A stretch of DNA of 64,000 nucleotides from Rhizobium sp. CIAT894 (GTDB taxonomy: Bacteria; Pseudomonadota; Alphaproteobacteria; Rhizobiales; Rhizobiaceae): contig NZ_CP020947.1 in the NCBI RefSeq assembly GCF_000172795.2, forward strand, positions 3,351,001 to 3,415,000. The letters are read 5' to 3'. The notes under the pieces are model-generated. The model did not search any database. It saw only the letters and a program-made list of their open reading frames with translations, and was not told where the DNA came from. Positions 8,418 through 16,449 of the stretch are shown here, in pieces. Both the position numbers and the translations under genes were made by a program. The stretch's first letter is position 1. The number at the start of each line of letters is the position of its first letter.

Positions 8418-8690
8418 TCAGGCTTTCCGCTTGCCCGCCCTTACCGAAGGCAAGGGAAAGGCGAGAATATTATCGCCGTTTGCCGCCGCCGCGCCAAGCG
8501 GTCTTGTGGCCGCCTCCCCAGGCATGCGCGCCTCCCAGGTCGGGAACAGCGTCACATTCCGGTAGATCTGCTGACGTTGAGCATGCTGCTGGAACAGTTC
8601 GTAAAGCTCGGGCACGAGGCCGTCGCCGCTCTGCGCGGCGAGCTTGTGCAGACCGATCATGGTGAAGCCATCGGGACGCTGGTCGTTCAT
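8418..8690 (-). CDS. Conserved hypothetical protein in the heme oxygenase operon
   Basis: I do not recognise this 90-residue protein. It is cytoplasmic in character, with no signal peptide or membrane segment. It opens with NDQRPDGFTMIGLHKLA, has a central helix-rich Gln/His segment and ends in a basic tail (VRAGKRKA). Its ATG overlaps the stop of the DUF2325 gene in an ATGA arrangement, and the heme oxygenase gene follows 9 bp after its stop. A role in heme or iron handling is therefore plausible from context only. Confidence 0.65.
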   Translation of the reverse strand: MNDQRPDGFTMIGLHKLAAQSGDGLVPELYELFQQHAQRQQIYRNVTLFPTWEARMPGEAATRPLGAAAANGDNILAFPLPSVRAGKRKA

Positions 8691-9094
8691 CGGGAATTGT
8701 CTCGTTCGTTCATCGTCTGCAGCGCACGTTCCAGGCTGGACTTGCTGCCGTTGCGAAGCGGGATGAAGGCCTTGCTGAACTTCTTGCAGCCGGTCTTCAC
8801 CCGCAGGCAGGCATCGTGGCTGATACAGTCGATGGGGCAGAACACGCAATCGACAGAGGGAAGCAACGTGTCGATGCGGGAAACCGCCTCGCGAAGACCG
8901 CCGTCGTGATGAATGAGCTCGGCGCCGAAATTGCTGGCGATCTGACGCAGATGCGCCACCTGGCAGTCACGCCCACCAACATAGAGGAAACTGCGGCCAC
9001 CCAGTTTGGATCGTCCGAGGGATGTCTCACCGGCATCCTCGCCCGCGCTGTCGCGGACTTCCCGGTTCGATCCTTTCTTGCCCTTGCGAGCCAT
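8687..9094 (-). CDS. DUF2325 domain protein
   Basis: This 135-residue protein has a basic N-terminus and a DUF2325 domain from about residue 33 (FLYVGGRDCQVAHLRQIASN). A cysteine-rich stretch, CVFCPIDCISHDACLRVKTGC at about residues 80-100, could bind metal. The family function is not established. It heads the operon that ends with the HmuD-type heme oxygenase, and the downstream start overlaps its stop by 4 bp. The upstream 100 bp is AT-rich and contains a TGA-N9-TCA site. Confidence 0.75.
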   Translation of the reverse strand: MARKGKKGSNREVRDSAGEDAGETSLGRSKLGGRSFLYVGGRDCQVAHLRQIASNFGAELIHHDGGLREAVSRIDTLLPSVDCVFCPIDCISHDACLRVKTGCKKFSKAFIPLRNGSKSSLERALQTMNERDNSR

Positions 9095-9184
9095 ATACCA
9101 CCCGTTTGCTCGTTGATCGTCACACGATTCCTGCGTGTGCGGATGGACCTTATTAAACCTGATTTTTATAGTAAAGTATAAAGT

Positions 9185-9199
9185 TGATTATTTTTATCA
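9185..9199. promoter_or_regulatory. Candidate iron-responsive operator (RirA IRO-type)
   Basis: TGA-N9-TCA matches the minimal rhizobial IRO box. It lies in an AT-rich stretch 91 bp upstream of the DUF2325-hmuD operon and just past the tonB stop. The minimal pattern is expected by chance about once per 4 kb, so position carries most of the weight. Confidence 0.4.
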
Positions 9200-9202
9200 T
9201 AT

Positions 9203-10507
9203 TTATCGCGAAGTCACCTGAACCTCCTGAGTGAAGCTCCAATTGGCCTTGCCCCATTCGGGGGGCAATGGCGGAAACGGCGCGGCGCGGCGTACGCCAT
9301 CGAGAGCAGCCTTGTCCAAGTCCGGAATACCCGAACTACCGGCGACGGAGACTGACGACAGCCTGCCCGTTCCATCGATCGTCAATCTGAGACGCACCGA
9401 AATAGCCCCGCCCATCCTCTTGTATTCGTCAGGCACCCGAATTGCGCGGCGAATTCGCTTCTGCACCTTGCCAGGATAATTGGCTACAGCGGCGCTTCCA
9501 ATACCATCGCCTCTGCCTGATGCCGTTGACATGCCATTTAACTCCGGCGCGTCCTGACCGGTCGTTACGCCTCTCTTCATGTCTCGCCGATCGGTGCCAT
9601 TATTTCCACCAGTAGGCTCTACCTTCTTCCGAGATTGCTCTTTTTTGTCCGGTTTCGGCTTTTCAACCTTTGATGCCGGTTTCGGCTCCGGCTGCTCTTC
9701 GGTTTTCGGCGAGACTTCGGCGGCCTCGACGGGCTTCACTTCCTCTGGCTGAACTTTCACCGGCTGCACCGGAGCCGTCACCGCCTGTTGTGGGACGAGG
9801 GTCGACACCACATCAGGTGCGGGCTGCTCCGGCACTACCGTTGCCATCGGCTGAGCGACGAAAGTTTCGGCGGGATTCTGAGAAACGAGAATCTCTGGCT
9901 CCGCAGCCACAACTGTGTCGGGCGAAACACGCGTCACCTCTTGGGGCTGCGTCTCCATCGTCCGCAGTTCGTCAGTCACAGTCGTCGATTGAACCGTATC
10001 CGGCTTAACTTCCTCTGCGGGAATTTCATCCGGCTTCAATTCCAGTTCGGGGTCACCTGCCGAAGTCTGGTCAATATCGGAATCGCCAAATACGATGACG
10101 CTGACAGCCTCACCAGCGTCTTCAATCACTTCGTTCGGCGGTTGCGGCATGAACAGAGCAAGAGCGACTACCAGACTTGTGTGGAAAAGCAGCGAACCGG
10201 CACAGGTGAGCGCCACCCGCCATCGCACCGGCTTCCTTTCGTCTTCCTGCTTTTCTACCGCGGCATCCATCAGAGGCGCGGAGAGAGGAGCAGCCAGCGC
10301 TGTTTCCGGATGGTCGGGAAAGGAGGATATCTGCGCAAAACGCGTGTAGTGGATCACCGTTTCGCCGGCCGGCTGCCGCTGCACATTGAGCAATTCGGCA
10401 AGCTCGTGGCCGGGATGCATGCCGGGCGTGTTGTCGTTCAGGCTGTGATCGGCGTCCGCCTCCCCGATGAGCACCTGTCTCGATCTGGACTTCGCTGAAA
10501 TCGCCAT
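9203..10507 (-). CDS. tonB: TonB energy transducer with long cytoplasmic N-terminus
   Basis: This 434-residue protein couples the inner-membrane proton motive force to outer-membrane heme/siderophore receptors. It has one membrane anchor (about residues 97-120), a Pro/Glu/Lys-rich periplasmic spacer (about 125-320, with repeated KPD and VKPVE runs) and a C-terminal TonB domain (about 350-434) with YPGKVQKRIRRAIRVP. The roughly 95-residue cytoplasmic extension before the anchor is unusual, since TonB usually has a short cytoplasmic tail. No exbBD genes are present in the window. Placement between the hmuD operon and hmuP-hmuSTUV points to heme uptake. Confidence 0.88.
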   Translation of the reverse strand: MAISAKSRSRQVLIGEADADHSLNDNTPGMHPGHELAELLNVQRQPAGETVIHYTRFAQISSFPDHPETALAAPLSAPLMDAAVEKQEDERKPVRWRVALTCAGSLLFHTSLVVALALFMPQPPNEVIEDAGEAVSVIVFGDSDIDQTSAGDPELELKPDEIPAEEVKPDTVQSTTVTDELRTMETQPQEVTRVSPDTVVAAEPEILVSQNPAETFVAQPMATVVPEQPAPDVVSTLVPQQAVTAPVQPVKVQPEEVKPVEAAEVSPKTEEQPEPKPASKVEKPKPDKKEQSRKKVEPTGGNNGTDRRDMKRGVTTGQDAPELNGMSTASGRGDGIGSAAVANYPGKVQKRIRRAIRVPDEYKRMGGAISVRLRLTIDGTGRLSSVSVAGSSGIPDLDKAALDGVRRAAPFPPLPPEWGKANWSFTQEVQVTSR

Positions 10508-10563
10508 TGTCTACGCCTCGGACAGCCTGAAACATGTCCGCCGGGGTCATCCCCGGCGTTATC

Positions 10564-10986
10564 TTAGCCCTCGAAGGGAACCGATATCTGCGAGCGGGTG
10601 ACGAGACCCTTCATGCATTCGCCCGCCGCCGGCCCGTCACAGACCGGCGTGTCGTTGATGAGGATGCGGGTCACGCTCTCGCATTTGACATTCGGCATGT
10701 CGAACTGGCGCACGCGCTTTTTGCCCTGCGGCAGATCGCGGAAGTCGAGCACGGTGATGCGGTCGACGGCATTCCTGTCGTTGAAGAAGGCAAGCTCGAA
10801 GGAGATCTTGTTGATCGGCGCCTGCAGATTGTTCTCGGCGACGAAGGTCATCATGCAGCCCTTCTGCGATGGCGCCAGAGCGTTGAGTTCGACATCCAGC
10901 TTGGTGCCTGCCGCGTCCTGCGCTTGGGCTAAGCTTGAAATCGACATCAACATGCCGGCCGCAACTGCCGCAAACCTGACCGTCAT
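10564..10986 (-). CDS. Exported hypothetical protein beside tonB
   Basis: This 140-residue protein has a clear signal peptide (about residues 1-22, ending AQAQ) and a mature domain that looks like a small beta-rich fold. Cysteine pairs occur at KGCMMTFV, NVKCESV and PVCDGPAAGECMKG and could form disulfides in the periplasm. I do not recognise the family. It is divergent from hmuP across a 178-bp region with an IRO-like site and lies 56 bp upstream of tonB on the same strand, so a role in TonB-dependent or heme uptake is likely but inferred from context. Confidence 0.7.
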   Translation of the reverse strand: MTVRFAAVAAGMLMSISSLAQAQDAAGTKLDVELNALAPSQKGCMMTFVAENNLQAPINKISFELAFFNDRNAVDRITVLDFRDLPQGKKRVRQFDMPNVKCESVTRILINDTPVCDGPAAGECMKGLVTRSQISVPFEG

Positions 10987-11087
10987 AATATTCTCCGCTC
11001 TTGTCGCGAACCGCCGCCAGGCGGCCTCAAATCAGCAATCTCAAAAACATGACTGCATTAGTCTCCTATTGCGTCTTTAAAAAACTA

Positions 11088-11102
11088 TGAGTAAGAAAGT
11101 CA
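11088..11102. promoter_or_regulatory. Candidate IRO box between tonB-side gene and hmuP
   Basis: TGA-N9-TCA lies in the AT-rich divergent region, 62 bp before hmuP and 101 bp before the exported hypothetical gene. It is placed to control both directions by RirA. The pattern alone is weak. Confidence 0.45.
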
Positions 11103-11164
11103 AGTTAATTGTCATCACAACCAGGGACCCCTGATCCCCGGCCCCACGGAATTGCCAAACCGAA

Positions 11165-11347
11165 ATGATGGTTGAAAAGCCAGATAACTTTAAGCACGCG
11201 CCGATGCAGAGCGAACCCGCGGCACAGCACCGGATCTTCGAAAGCGCGGATCTTTTCCGCGGCACGAACGAGATCATGATCAGACATGACGGCTTGGTCT
11301 ATCGGCTGAAGATCACCCGCCAGGGCAAGCTCATTCTCAATAAGTAA
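11165..11347 (+). CDS. hmuP: Hemin uptake protein HmuP/HemP
   Basis: This 60-residue protein contains the conserved HemP core, FRGTNEIMIRHDGLVYRLK followed by ITRQGKLILNK. In rhizobia HmuP is a co-activator, with Irr, of the TonB-dependent heme receptor gene. It is not a transporter itself. ATG 11165 is taken, but the in-frame ATG 13 codons later would still keep the domain. It sits 8 bp before hmuS and is the first gene of the hmuPSTUV operon. The outer-membrane heme receptor gene is not in this window. Confidence 0.88.
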   Translation: MMVEKPDNFKHAPMQSEPAAQHRIFESADLFRGTNEIMIRHDGLVYRLKITRQGKLILNK

Positions 11348-11355
11348 GGGAAGAC

Positions 11356-12405
11356 ATGACCGAACAGACAAGACCGGCGCCAGCCGAAATCCGCGCGTTT
11401 CGCGCCGAAAATCCAAAGATGCGCGAACGCGAGATCGCCGCCCGGCTGAAGATCTCCGAGGCAGCCCTGGTCGCCGCTGAAACCGGCATCAGCGTCACCC
11501 GCATCGACGCGAGCGCGCTGAAGCTTCTCGAACGTGTAGCAGGCCTCGGCGAAGTGATGGCGCTGTCGCGCAACGAAAGCGCCGTGCACGAAAAGATCGG
11601 CGTCTTCGAAAACATCAAGTCGGGCGTGCAGGCCGCGATCGTTCTCGGCGAGAATATCGACCTGCGCATCTTCCCGAGCCGTTGGGAACATGGCTTCGCC
11701 GTCTCGAAGACGGATGGCGACCAGGTGCGCCTCAGCCTGCAATATTTCGACAAGGCAGGCACCGCCGTGCACAAGGTGCATCTGCGCCCGAATTCGAATG
11801 TCGAGGCCTATCATGCGATCGTCGCCGAGCTGAAACTCGAAGACCAGTCGCAGGACTTCGTCGAGGCCGAAGTCTCGAATGCCGCCGACGAAGCCGCCGA
11901 TGTCAGCCGCGACGAACTGCGCGACAATTGGAGCAGGCTCACCGATACCCACGAGTTCTTCGGCATGCTGAAGCGCCTGAAGATCGGCCGCCAGGCGGCC
12001 ATTCGCAGTGTCGGCGACGACTATGCCTGGAAACTCGACAACACCGCGACGGCTGAGATGATGCATGCCTCGGTGAAATCCGGCCTGCCGATCATGTGCT
12101 TCGTCGCCAATGACGGCATCGTCCAGATCCATTCCGGCCCGATCTTCAACGTGCAGGCGATGGGTCCGTGGATCAATATCATGGACCCGACCTTCCACCT
12201 GCATCTGCGCCAGGATCAGATCGCCGAGACCTGGGCGGTGCGCAAGCCGACCAAGGACGGCCACGTCACCTCGCTGGAAGCTTACGATACGCAAGGCGAG
12301 ATGATCATCCAGTTCTTCGGCAAGCGGCAGGAAGGTGTCGGCGAACGCACCGAATGGCGCGAGATCATGGAAAACCTGCCGCGGGCAGCAAGTGTCGCCG
12401 CATAA
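11356..12405 (+). CDS. hmuS: Hemin-degrading/heme-trafficking factor HmuS
   Basis: This 349-residue cytoplasmic protein has two tandem HmuS/ChuX-like repeats, roughly residues 20-170 and 200-340. It receives heme from the HmuTUV importer and is implicated in its degradation or delivery. Conserved stretches include LRIFPSRWEHGFAV, LQYFDKAGTAVHKVH with a candidate heme-ligand His, and MDPTFHLHLRQDQIAETWAV. The length is normal for the family. A good ribosome site, AAGGGAAG, lies before the ATG. It is followed 11 bp later by hmuT. Confidence 0.93.
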   Translation: MTEQTRPAPAEIRAFRAENPKMREREIAARLKISEAALVAAETGISVTRIDASALKLLERVAGLGEVMALSRNESAVHEKIGVFENIKSGVQAAIVLGENIDLRIFPSRWEHGFAVSKTDGDQVRLSLQYFDKAGTAVHKVHLRPNSNVEAYHAIVAELKLEDQSQDFVEAEVSNAADEAADVSRDELRDNWSRLTDTHEFFGMLKRLKIGRQAAIRSVGDDYAWKLDNTATAEMMHASVKSGLPIMCFVANDGIVQIHSGPIFNVQAMGPWINIMDPTFHLHLRQDQIAETWAVRKPTKDGHVTSLEAYDTQGEMIIQFFGKRQEGVGERTEWREIMENLPRAASVAA

Positions 12406-12416
12406 GGATCACAGCG

Positions 12417-13346
12417 ATGACGATGCGTAACAATCTGCGAGGGATTCGCCTTTGGGAACTGGCCCTGACGGCAACCGTCATGGCATTGCCGCTGATCCCG
12501 ACGGCGACGGCGGTCAAAGGCTTCTCCTTCGTCCGCGCCGCCCATGCCGAGGAAAAGAAGCTCGACACCTCGCGTCTGGTTTCGGTCGGCGGCGACGTCA
12601 CCGAGATCGTCTATGCGCTCGGCGAGGAAGGTCGACTGATCGCCCGCGACACGACGAGCCTCTATCCGGAGGCAGCGTTGAAGCTGCCGAATGTCGGTTA
12701 CATGCGGGCGCTGTCCCCGGAAGGCATCCTTGCCATGAACCCGACCGCAATCATCGCCGTCGAAGGGTCCGGTCCGCCGGAGGCGCTCACCGTGCTCAAA
12801 AATGCCAGTGTGCCCTTCGAGATGGTGCCGAACACCTTTACCCGCGACGGCATCGTCGCCAAGATCGACCGTGTCGGCACGCTGCTTGGCGTGCCCGACA
12901 AGGCGAAGGTGCTTGAAGAAAAGGTCGCGGCCGATCTCGATGCGGCAATCGCCGATGCCGAAAAGCGCCCGGAGGCCGAGCGCAAGCGCGTTCTCTTCAT
13001 CCTCAGCGCCCAGAACGGCCGGATCATGGCCTCCGGCACCGGCACGGCGGCCGATGGCATCGTCAAGCTCGCGGGCGCCATCAACGCCGTCGGCGCATTC
13101 CCGGGTTACAAGCCGCTGACCGACGAGGCGATCATCGAAGCCAAACCCGACATCATCCTGATGATGAACCGCGGCGATGGCGCCGGCACCAAGAACGAGG
13201 ACCTGCTGGCCCAACCGGCGATCGCGCTGACGCCGGCCGGCGAGAAGAAAGCGATCATCCGCATGGACGGCGTCTACCTGCTCGGCTTCGGCCCACGCAC
13301 CGCAACCGCCGCGCGTGACCTCAACGCGGCGATCTACGGGGGCTGA
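12417..13346 (+). CDS. hmuT: Heme ABC transporter periplasmic binding protein HmuT
   Basis: This 309-residue protein carries a signal sequence (about residues 1-42, ending RAAHAEE) and a class III binding-protein fold joined by a long helix. Core motifs are RLVSVGGDVTEIVYALG, NVGYMRALSPEGILAMNP and the late segment KPDIILMMNRG. It captures heme in the periplasm for HmuUV. ATG 12417 begins an MTMRNN start, with an alternative ATG two codons later. The longer upstream frame is a shadow of hmuS. hmuU begins 2 bp after its stop. Confidence 0.93.
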   Translation: MTMRNNLRGIRLWELALTATVMALPLIPTATAVKGFSFVRAAHAEEKKLDTSRLVSVGGDVTEIVYALGEEGRLIARDTTSLYPEAALKLPNVGYMRALSPEGILAMNPTAIIAVEGSGPPEALTVLKNASVPFEMVPNTFTRDGIVAKIDRVGTLLGVPDKAKVLEEKVAADLDAAIADAEKRPEAERKRVLFILSAQNGRIMASGTGTAADGIVKLAGAINAVGAFPGYKPLTDEAIIEAKPDIILMMNRGDGAGTKNEDLLAQPAIALTPAGEKKAIIRMDGVYLLGFGPRTATAARDLNAAIYGG

Positions 13347-13348
13347 TC

Positions 13349-14461
13349 ATGGCCCTGCCGCAAGCCATGATGGAACGAAGGCGACCATTCCCGATAGCGG
13401 AGATCCGCGCAAACCGGCAGGCGGGCGACAGAACGCGGCTCGCCTTGCTGGTCATCGCGCTGCTCGTCATCGGCTCGGTCTTCTCGATGCTGTTTTCGGT
13501 GACGACGGGCGCCTCGGATGCCTCGATCCTCGACGTTATCGGCAACATGGCCGGTTCCGAGGCGGCGCTCAGCACGCGCGACCGGATCATCATCTTCGAC
13601 ATCCGCCTGCCGAGAGCGATCCTCGGCTTCCTGATCGGCGCCTCGCTGGCCGTTTCCGGCACGGTGATGCAAGGCCTGTTCCGCAACCCGCTCGCCGATC
13701 CCGGCCTTGTCGGCGTCTCCTCCGGTGCAAGCCTCGGTGCCGTCACCATGATCGTGCTCGGCGGCAGCCTTGCAGCGCCGCTTCAGGCGCTTCTCGGCAT
13801 CTATGCCCTGCCGGCGGCCGCCTTTGGCGGCGGTCTCGTCACGACGCTGCTGCTCTACAGGATCGCCACCCGCCACGGCCAGACCTCGGTGGCAACGATG
13901 CTGCTTGCCGGCATCGCTCTCAGCGCGCTTGCCCTGGCGATGACGGGTCTGCTGATCTACATGGCCAACGACCAGCAGCTGCGCGACCTGACATTCTGGA
14001 GCATGGGCTCGCTGGCCGGCGCCACATGGACGAAGATCGCCGCCGCCAGCCCGATCATTCTCCTGTCCTTCACCGCCCTGCCCTTCATGGCGCGCGGCCT
14101 CAATGCCATCACGCTTGGCGAGGCCGCCGCCTTTCATATGGGCGTGCCGGTGCAGCGGCTGAAGAATGTCGCGATAACAGGCGTCGCCGCGGCGACCGGC
14201 GCATCCGTCGCCGCCAGCGGCGGCATTGGTTTCGTCGGCATCGTCGTGCCGCATATCCTGCGCATGGCGATCGGCCCGGACCATCGTTTCCTGCTGCCGG
14301 CCGCAGCTCTTCTCGGCGGCTCTCTGCTGATTTTCGCCGACGTGCTCGCCCGCACCCTGGTCGCCCCGGCCGAGCTGCCGATCGGTATCATCACCGCGGC
14401 GGTCGGCGGGCCGTTCTTCCTGTGGATTCTGCTGAGGCAGCGTTCGCGCCTTGCCCTGTGA
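13349..14461 (+). CDS. hmuU: Heme ABC transporter permease HmuU
   Basis: This 370-residue FecCD-type permease has about ten membrane helices and forms the inner-membrane heme channel. Family motifs are IRLPRAILGFLIGASLAVSG, MQGLFRNPLADPGLVGVSSG and the coupling-helix region LGEAAAFHMGVPV. The near-terminal GGIGFVGIVVPHILRM is also diagnostic. The protein runs slightly longer at its N-terminus than BtuC, as usual for HmuU. The stop codon overlaps a possible GTG start of hmuV. Confidence 0.94.
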   Translation: MALPQAMMERRRPFPIAEIRANRQAGDRTRLALLVIALLVIGSVFSMLFSVTTGASDASILDVIGNMAGSEAALSTRDRIIIFDIRLPRAILGFLIGASLAVSGTVMQGLFRNPLADPGLVGVSSGASLGAVTMIVLGGSLAAPLQALLGIYALPAAAFGGGLVTTLLLYRIATRHGQTSVATMLLAGIALSALALAMTGLLIYMANDQQLRDLTFWSMGSLAGATWTKIAAASPIILLSFTALPFMARGLNAITLGEAAAFHMGVPVQRLKNVAITGVAAATGASVAASGGIGFVGIVVPHILRMAIGPDHRFLLPAAALLGGSLLIFADVLARTLVAPAELPIGIITAAVGGPFFLWILLRQRSRLAL

Positions 14462-14484
14462 GTGACTTTGTGAGCGACGTGCAG

Positions 14485-15279
14485 ATGATCGAAGTGTCCG
14501 GCCTCTCCGTACGCCTTTCCGGCAAATCGATCATCAACGACGTCGCCTTCACGGCAAAATCAGGCGAGCTGACGGCGATTGCCGGGCCGAACGGCTCCGG
14601 CAAGACGACGACGATGAAAGCCATATCGGGCGAGCTTGCCTATGGCGGCTCGGTGCGCATCGGCGGCGACGAGGTGAAAGAGCTGAAGCCCTGGCGCCTT
14701 GCCGCCCTTCGTGGCGTGCTGCCGCAGGCAAGCACCATCTCCTTTCCGTTCACCGTGCGCGAGATCGTCCGCATGGGCCTGACATCGGGCATCAACCTCA
14801 ATCCCGACAAGGCCGAGCAGATGGCGGCGGCAGCACTTGCATCGGTCGACCTGACCGGCTTCGAAGGCCGGTTTTATCAGGAACTCTCCGGCGGCGAGCA
14901 GCAGCGCGTGCAGCTTGCCCGCGTGCTCTGCCAGATCGCCGAGCCCGTCGTCGACGGCAAACCCTGCTGGCTGCTGCTCGACGAGCCGGTCTCGAGCCTC
15001 GACATCAGCCACCAGCTGACGATCATGACGCTTGCCCGCAATTTCTGCGAACGCGGCGGCGGCGTCATCGCCGTCATGCATGATCTCAACCTGACGGCGC
15101 TCTTTGCCGACCGCATCGTGCTGATGAAATCCGGCCGCCTTGCCGCTGCCGGCAGCATCGGTGACGTGTTGACGGATGAAACGATGCTGTCGGTGTTCGG
15201 CTGCGCGCTGCGGATCAACCAGGTGCCGGCCGACGGCACGCCCTTCGTGCTCGCCCACAGCGCCATTTCCGAGCGCTAA
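14485..15279 (+). CDS. hmuV: Heme ABC transporter ATP-binding protein HmuV
   Basis: This 264-residue ATPase powers heme import. Motifs are Walker A GPNGSGKTT, signature LSGGEQQRVQLARVL, Walker B CWLLLDEPVSSLD and H-loop VIAVMHDLNLT. ATG 14485 (MIEVSGLSVRL) gives the family N-terminus. In-frame GTG codons at 14458, 14470 and 14479 are possible, and the first would make a GTGA overlap with hmuU. It closes the hmuPSTUV operon. A small hairpin and an EcfG-type promoter for the next operon follow directly. Confidence 0.93.
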   Translation: MIEVSGLSVRLSGKSIINDVAFTAKSGELTAIAGPNGSGKTTTMKAISGELAYGGSVRIGGDEVKELKPWRLAALRGVLPQASTISFPFTVREIVRMGLTSGINLNPDKAEQMAAAALASVDLTGFEGRFYQELSGGEQQRVQLARVLCQIAEPVVDGKPCWLLLDEPVSSLDISHQLTIMTLARNFCERGGGVIAVMHDLNLTALFADRIVLMKSGRLAAAGSIGDVLTDETMLSVFGCALRINQVPADGTPFVLAHSAISER

Positions 15280-15293
15280 CCGCCGCGTGCGGC

Positions 15294-15318
15294 GGAACTT
15301 TTGACCGCCCGGCACGTT
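15294..15318 (+). promoter_or_regulatory. Putative EcfG promoter upstream of DUF883 gene
   Basis: GGAAC (15294-15298), a 16-nt spacer and CGTT (15315-15318) match the EcfG consensus exactly. The gene at 15429 is the first downstream. A 6-bp GC hairpin (CCGCCG / CGGCGG, 15280-15295) that may end hmuV overlaps its left edge. Confidence 0.75.
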
Positions 15319-15428
15319 TTCGGCAGTGATCTGGGTCAATGCCGGGCGATATCTCTTATGCAACGGACGGTGGTGACCCCAGTGCGAAATAGGCGGGCTT
15401 GCGCGCGCCCCAGCCAATGGAGACAGCC

Positions 15429-15773
15429 ATGAGCTATTCTATCTTCCAGTCCGGCCGCAGCCGCCGCAACGGCACCTTCCACAATCTGGAATCCGGCATC
15501 GAGGAGCAGATCGAGGCGCTGCGCGACGACCTCGCGGAACTGACGCGCCTCGTCGGCAAGAGCTCGCGTCACCAAAGCGAGAAAATCCGCAGCCAGGCCG
15601 GCGCCGGCTATGAGGAATTGCTCGGCCGCAGCGAGGATCTGCTGCGCGAATTGCAGCACGGCTATGAACGCGGCACGACCGAAATGCGCGAAACCGTGCG
15701 CAAACATCCGCTGGCAACCATCGGCGCCGCAGCCGTTTTCGGCCTCGCCATCGCCTTCCTCGCCCGCCGCTGA
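15429..15773 (+). CDS. DUF883/ElaB-like membrane-anchored stress protein
   Basis: This 114-residue protein has a long charged helical region (about residues 18-88, predicted coiled coil with EEQIEALRDDLAELTRLVG) followed by one C-terminal membrane helix with the Gly motif (KHPLATIGAAAVFGLAIAFL). This matches the DUF883/ElaB family, which in enterobacteria tethers to the inner membrane and can bind ribosomes. An exact EcfG promoter lies 111 bp upstream. The next gene, 9 bp downstream, encodes another small membrane protein. Function in rhizobia is unknown. Confidence 0.85.
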   Translation: MSYSIFQSGRSRRNGTFHNLESGIEEQIEALRDDLAELTRLVGKSSRHQSEKIRSQAGAGYEELLGRSEDLLRELQHGYERGTTEMRETVRKHPLATIGAAAVFGLAIAFLARR

Positions 15774-15782
15774 GGAAGCGCG

Positions 15783-16181
15783 ATGCTGTCGATCCTCAGC
15801 CTGCTGACGGGCGCAAGCGTGCACCGGACCGTTGCGCGCGCCAGGCGCAATAGCATCTTCATCGCGCTTGCCGCACTTTTTCTCCTCACCGCTTACGCGC
15901 TGGCCGTCACCGCCGGCGCCATCTGGCTCGCCGGCATCTACGGCCCGGTCGGCGCCGCTCTCTTCCTCGCCGCCTGCGCGCTGCTGATCGCCATCATTGC
16001 ACTGGTGGTGATGGCGGTGATGAATGCCCAGGAGAAGCGCCGCGCCCGCGAACGCCGCGCGGCACTGGAATCTCTAGCGGCAGTGGGCCTCGGCCTCGTC
16101 CGCGCTCAGCCGCTGCTGACGGCCGGCGTCTTGGCGGCGATCGTCGCGGCCAATCTGGTGGGGACGAAGCGGGAGGATTGA
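15783..16181 (+). CDS. Small membrane protein, phage holin/DUF1469-like family
   Basis: This 132-residue protein has two strong membrane helices (about residues 25-55 and 58-82), then an Arg-rich amphipathic region and a weaker hydrophobic end. It resembles the YqjE/DUF1469 'holin family', which usually accompanies DUF883 genes (YqjCDE in E. coli). It does not imply a phage. It is cotranscribed with the DUF883 gene and therefore probably belongs to the EcfG regulon. Annotation beyond membrane topology is tentative. Confidence 0.75.
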   Translation: MLSILSLLTGASVHRTVARARRNSIFIALAALFLLTAYALAVTAGAIWLAGIYGPVGAALFLAACALLIAIIALVVMAVMNAQEKRRARERRAALESLAAVGLGLVRAQPLLTAGVLAAIVAANLVGTKRED

Positions 16182-16237
16182 TCTTCTTGCGCCGACCGCC
16201 TCCCCGATCCGGAAGAGGTGAAGCCCCACCTCTCCTC

Positions 16238-16372
16238 CCTCATTCCTGTGCTCGTCACAGGAATCCAGCCACGGCGCGTCCGCGCCGTGAATGAACCAAA
16301 TCGTCACGAAAAAGTCTTTCGCGCCCAAGGACTTGGGCGCACTGGATTCCTGTGACAAGCACAGGAATGAGG
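16238..16372. repeat. RIME-like palindromic intergenic element
   Basis: A 30-nt left arm (16238-16267) and right arm (16343-16372) are inverted copies with one mismatch. Each arm itself contains a CCTGTG...CACAGG palindrome. Between them lie two further hairpins with 9-bp stems at 16270-16289 and 16321-16340. Mosaic palindromic elements of this type (RIMEs) are known in rhizobial intergenic DNA. Assignment to that family is by appearance. Short ORFs inside it are not genes. Confidence 0.75.
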
Positions 16373-16449
16373 GTGGAGAGGTAGTGCCACGAATGGTGAT
16401 GCAAAAGCCGGCGCCTCGACAGGCAGCCGGCTCTCGCAATCATCACTCC

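Noticed and set aside
13315-14457. Long N-terminal extension of the HmuV frame across hmuU
   Set aside because: It overlaps the hmuU gene fully and reads as Arg/Pro-rich nonsense; HmuV begins at 14458-14485.
15280-15302. Terminator of hmuV (6-bp GC hairpin followed by CTTTT)
   Set aside because: The stem is short and overlaps an exact EcfG promoter, so I did not list it as a separate feature.
16074-16446. Short ORFs overlapping the palindromic element near 16.3 kb
   Set aside because: Their translations derive from the inverted repeat arms and have no ribosome site or conservation signal.
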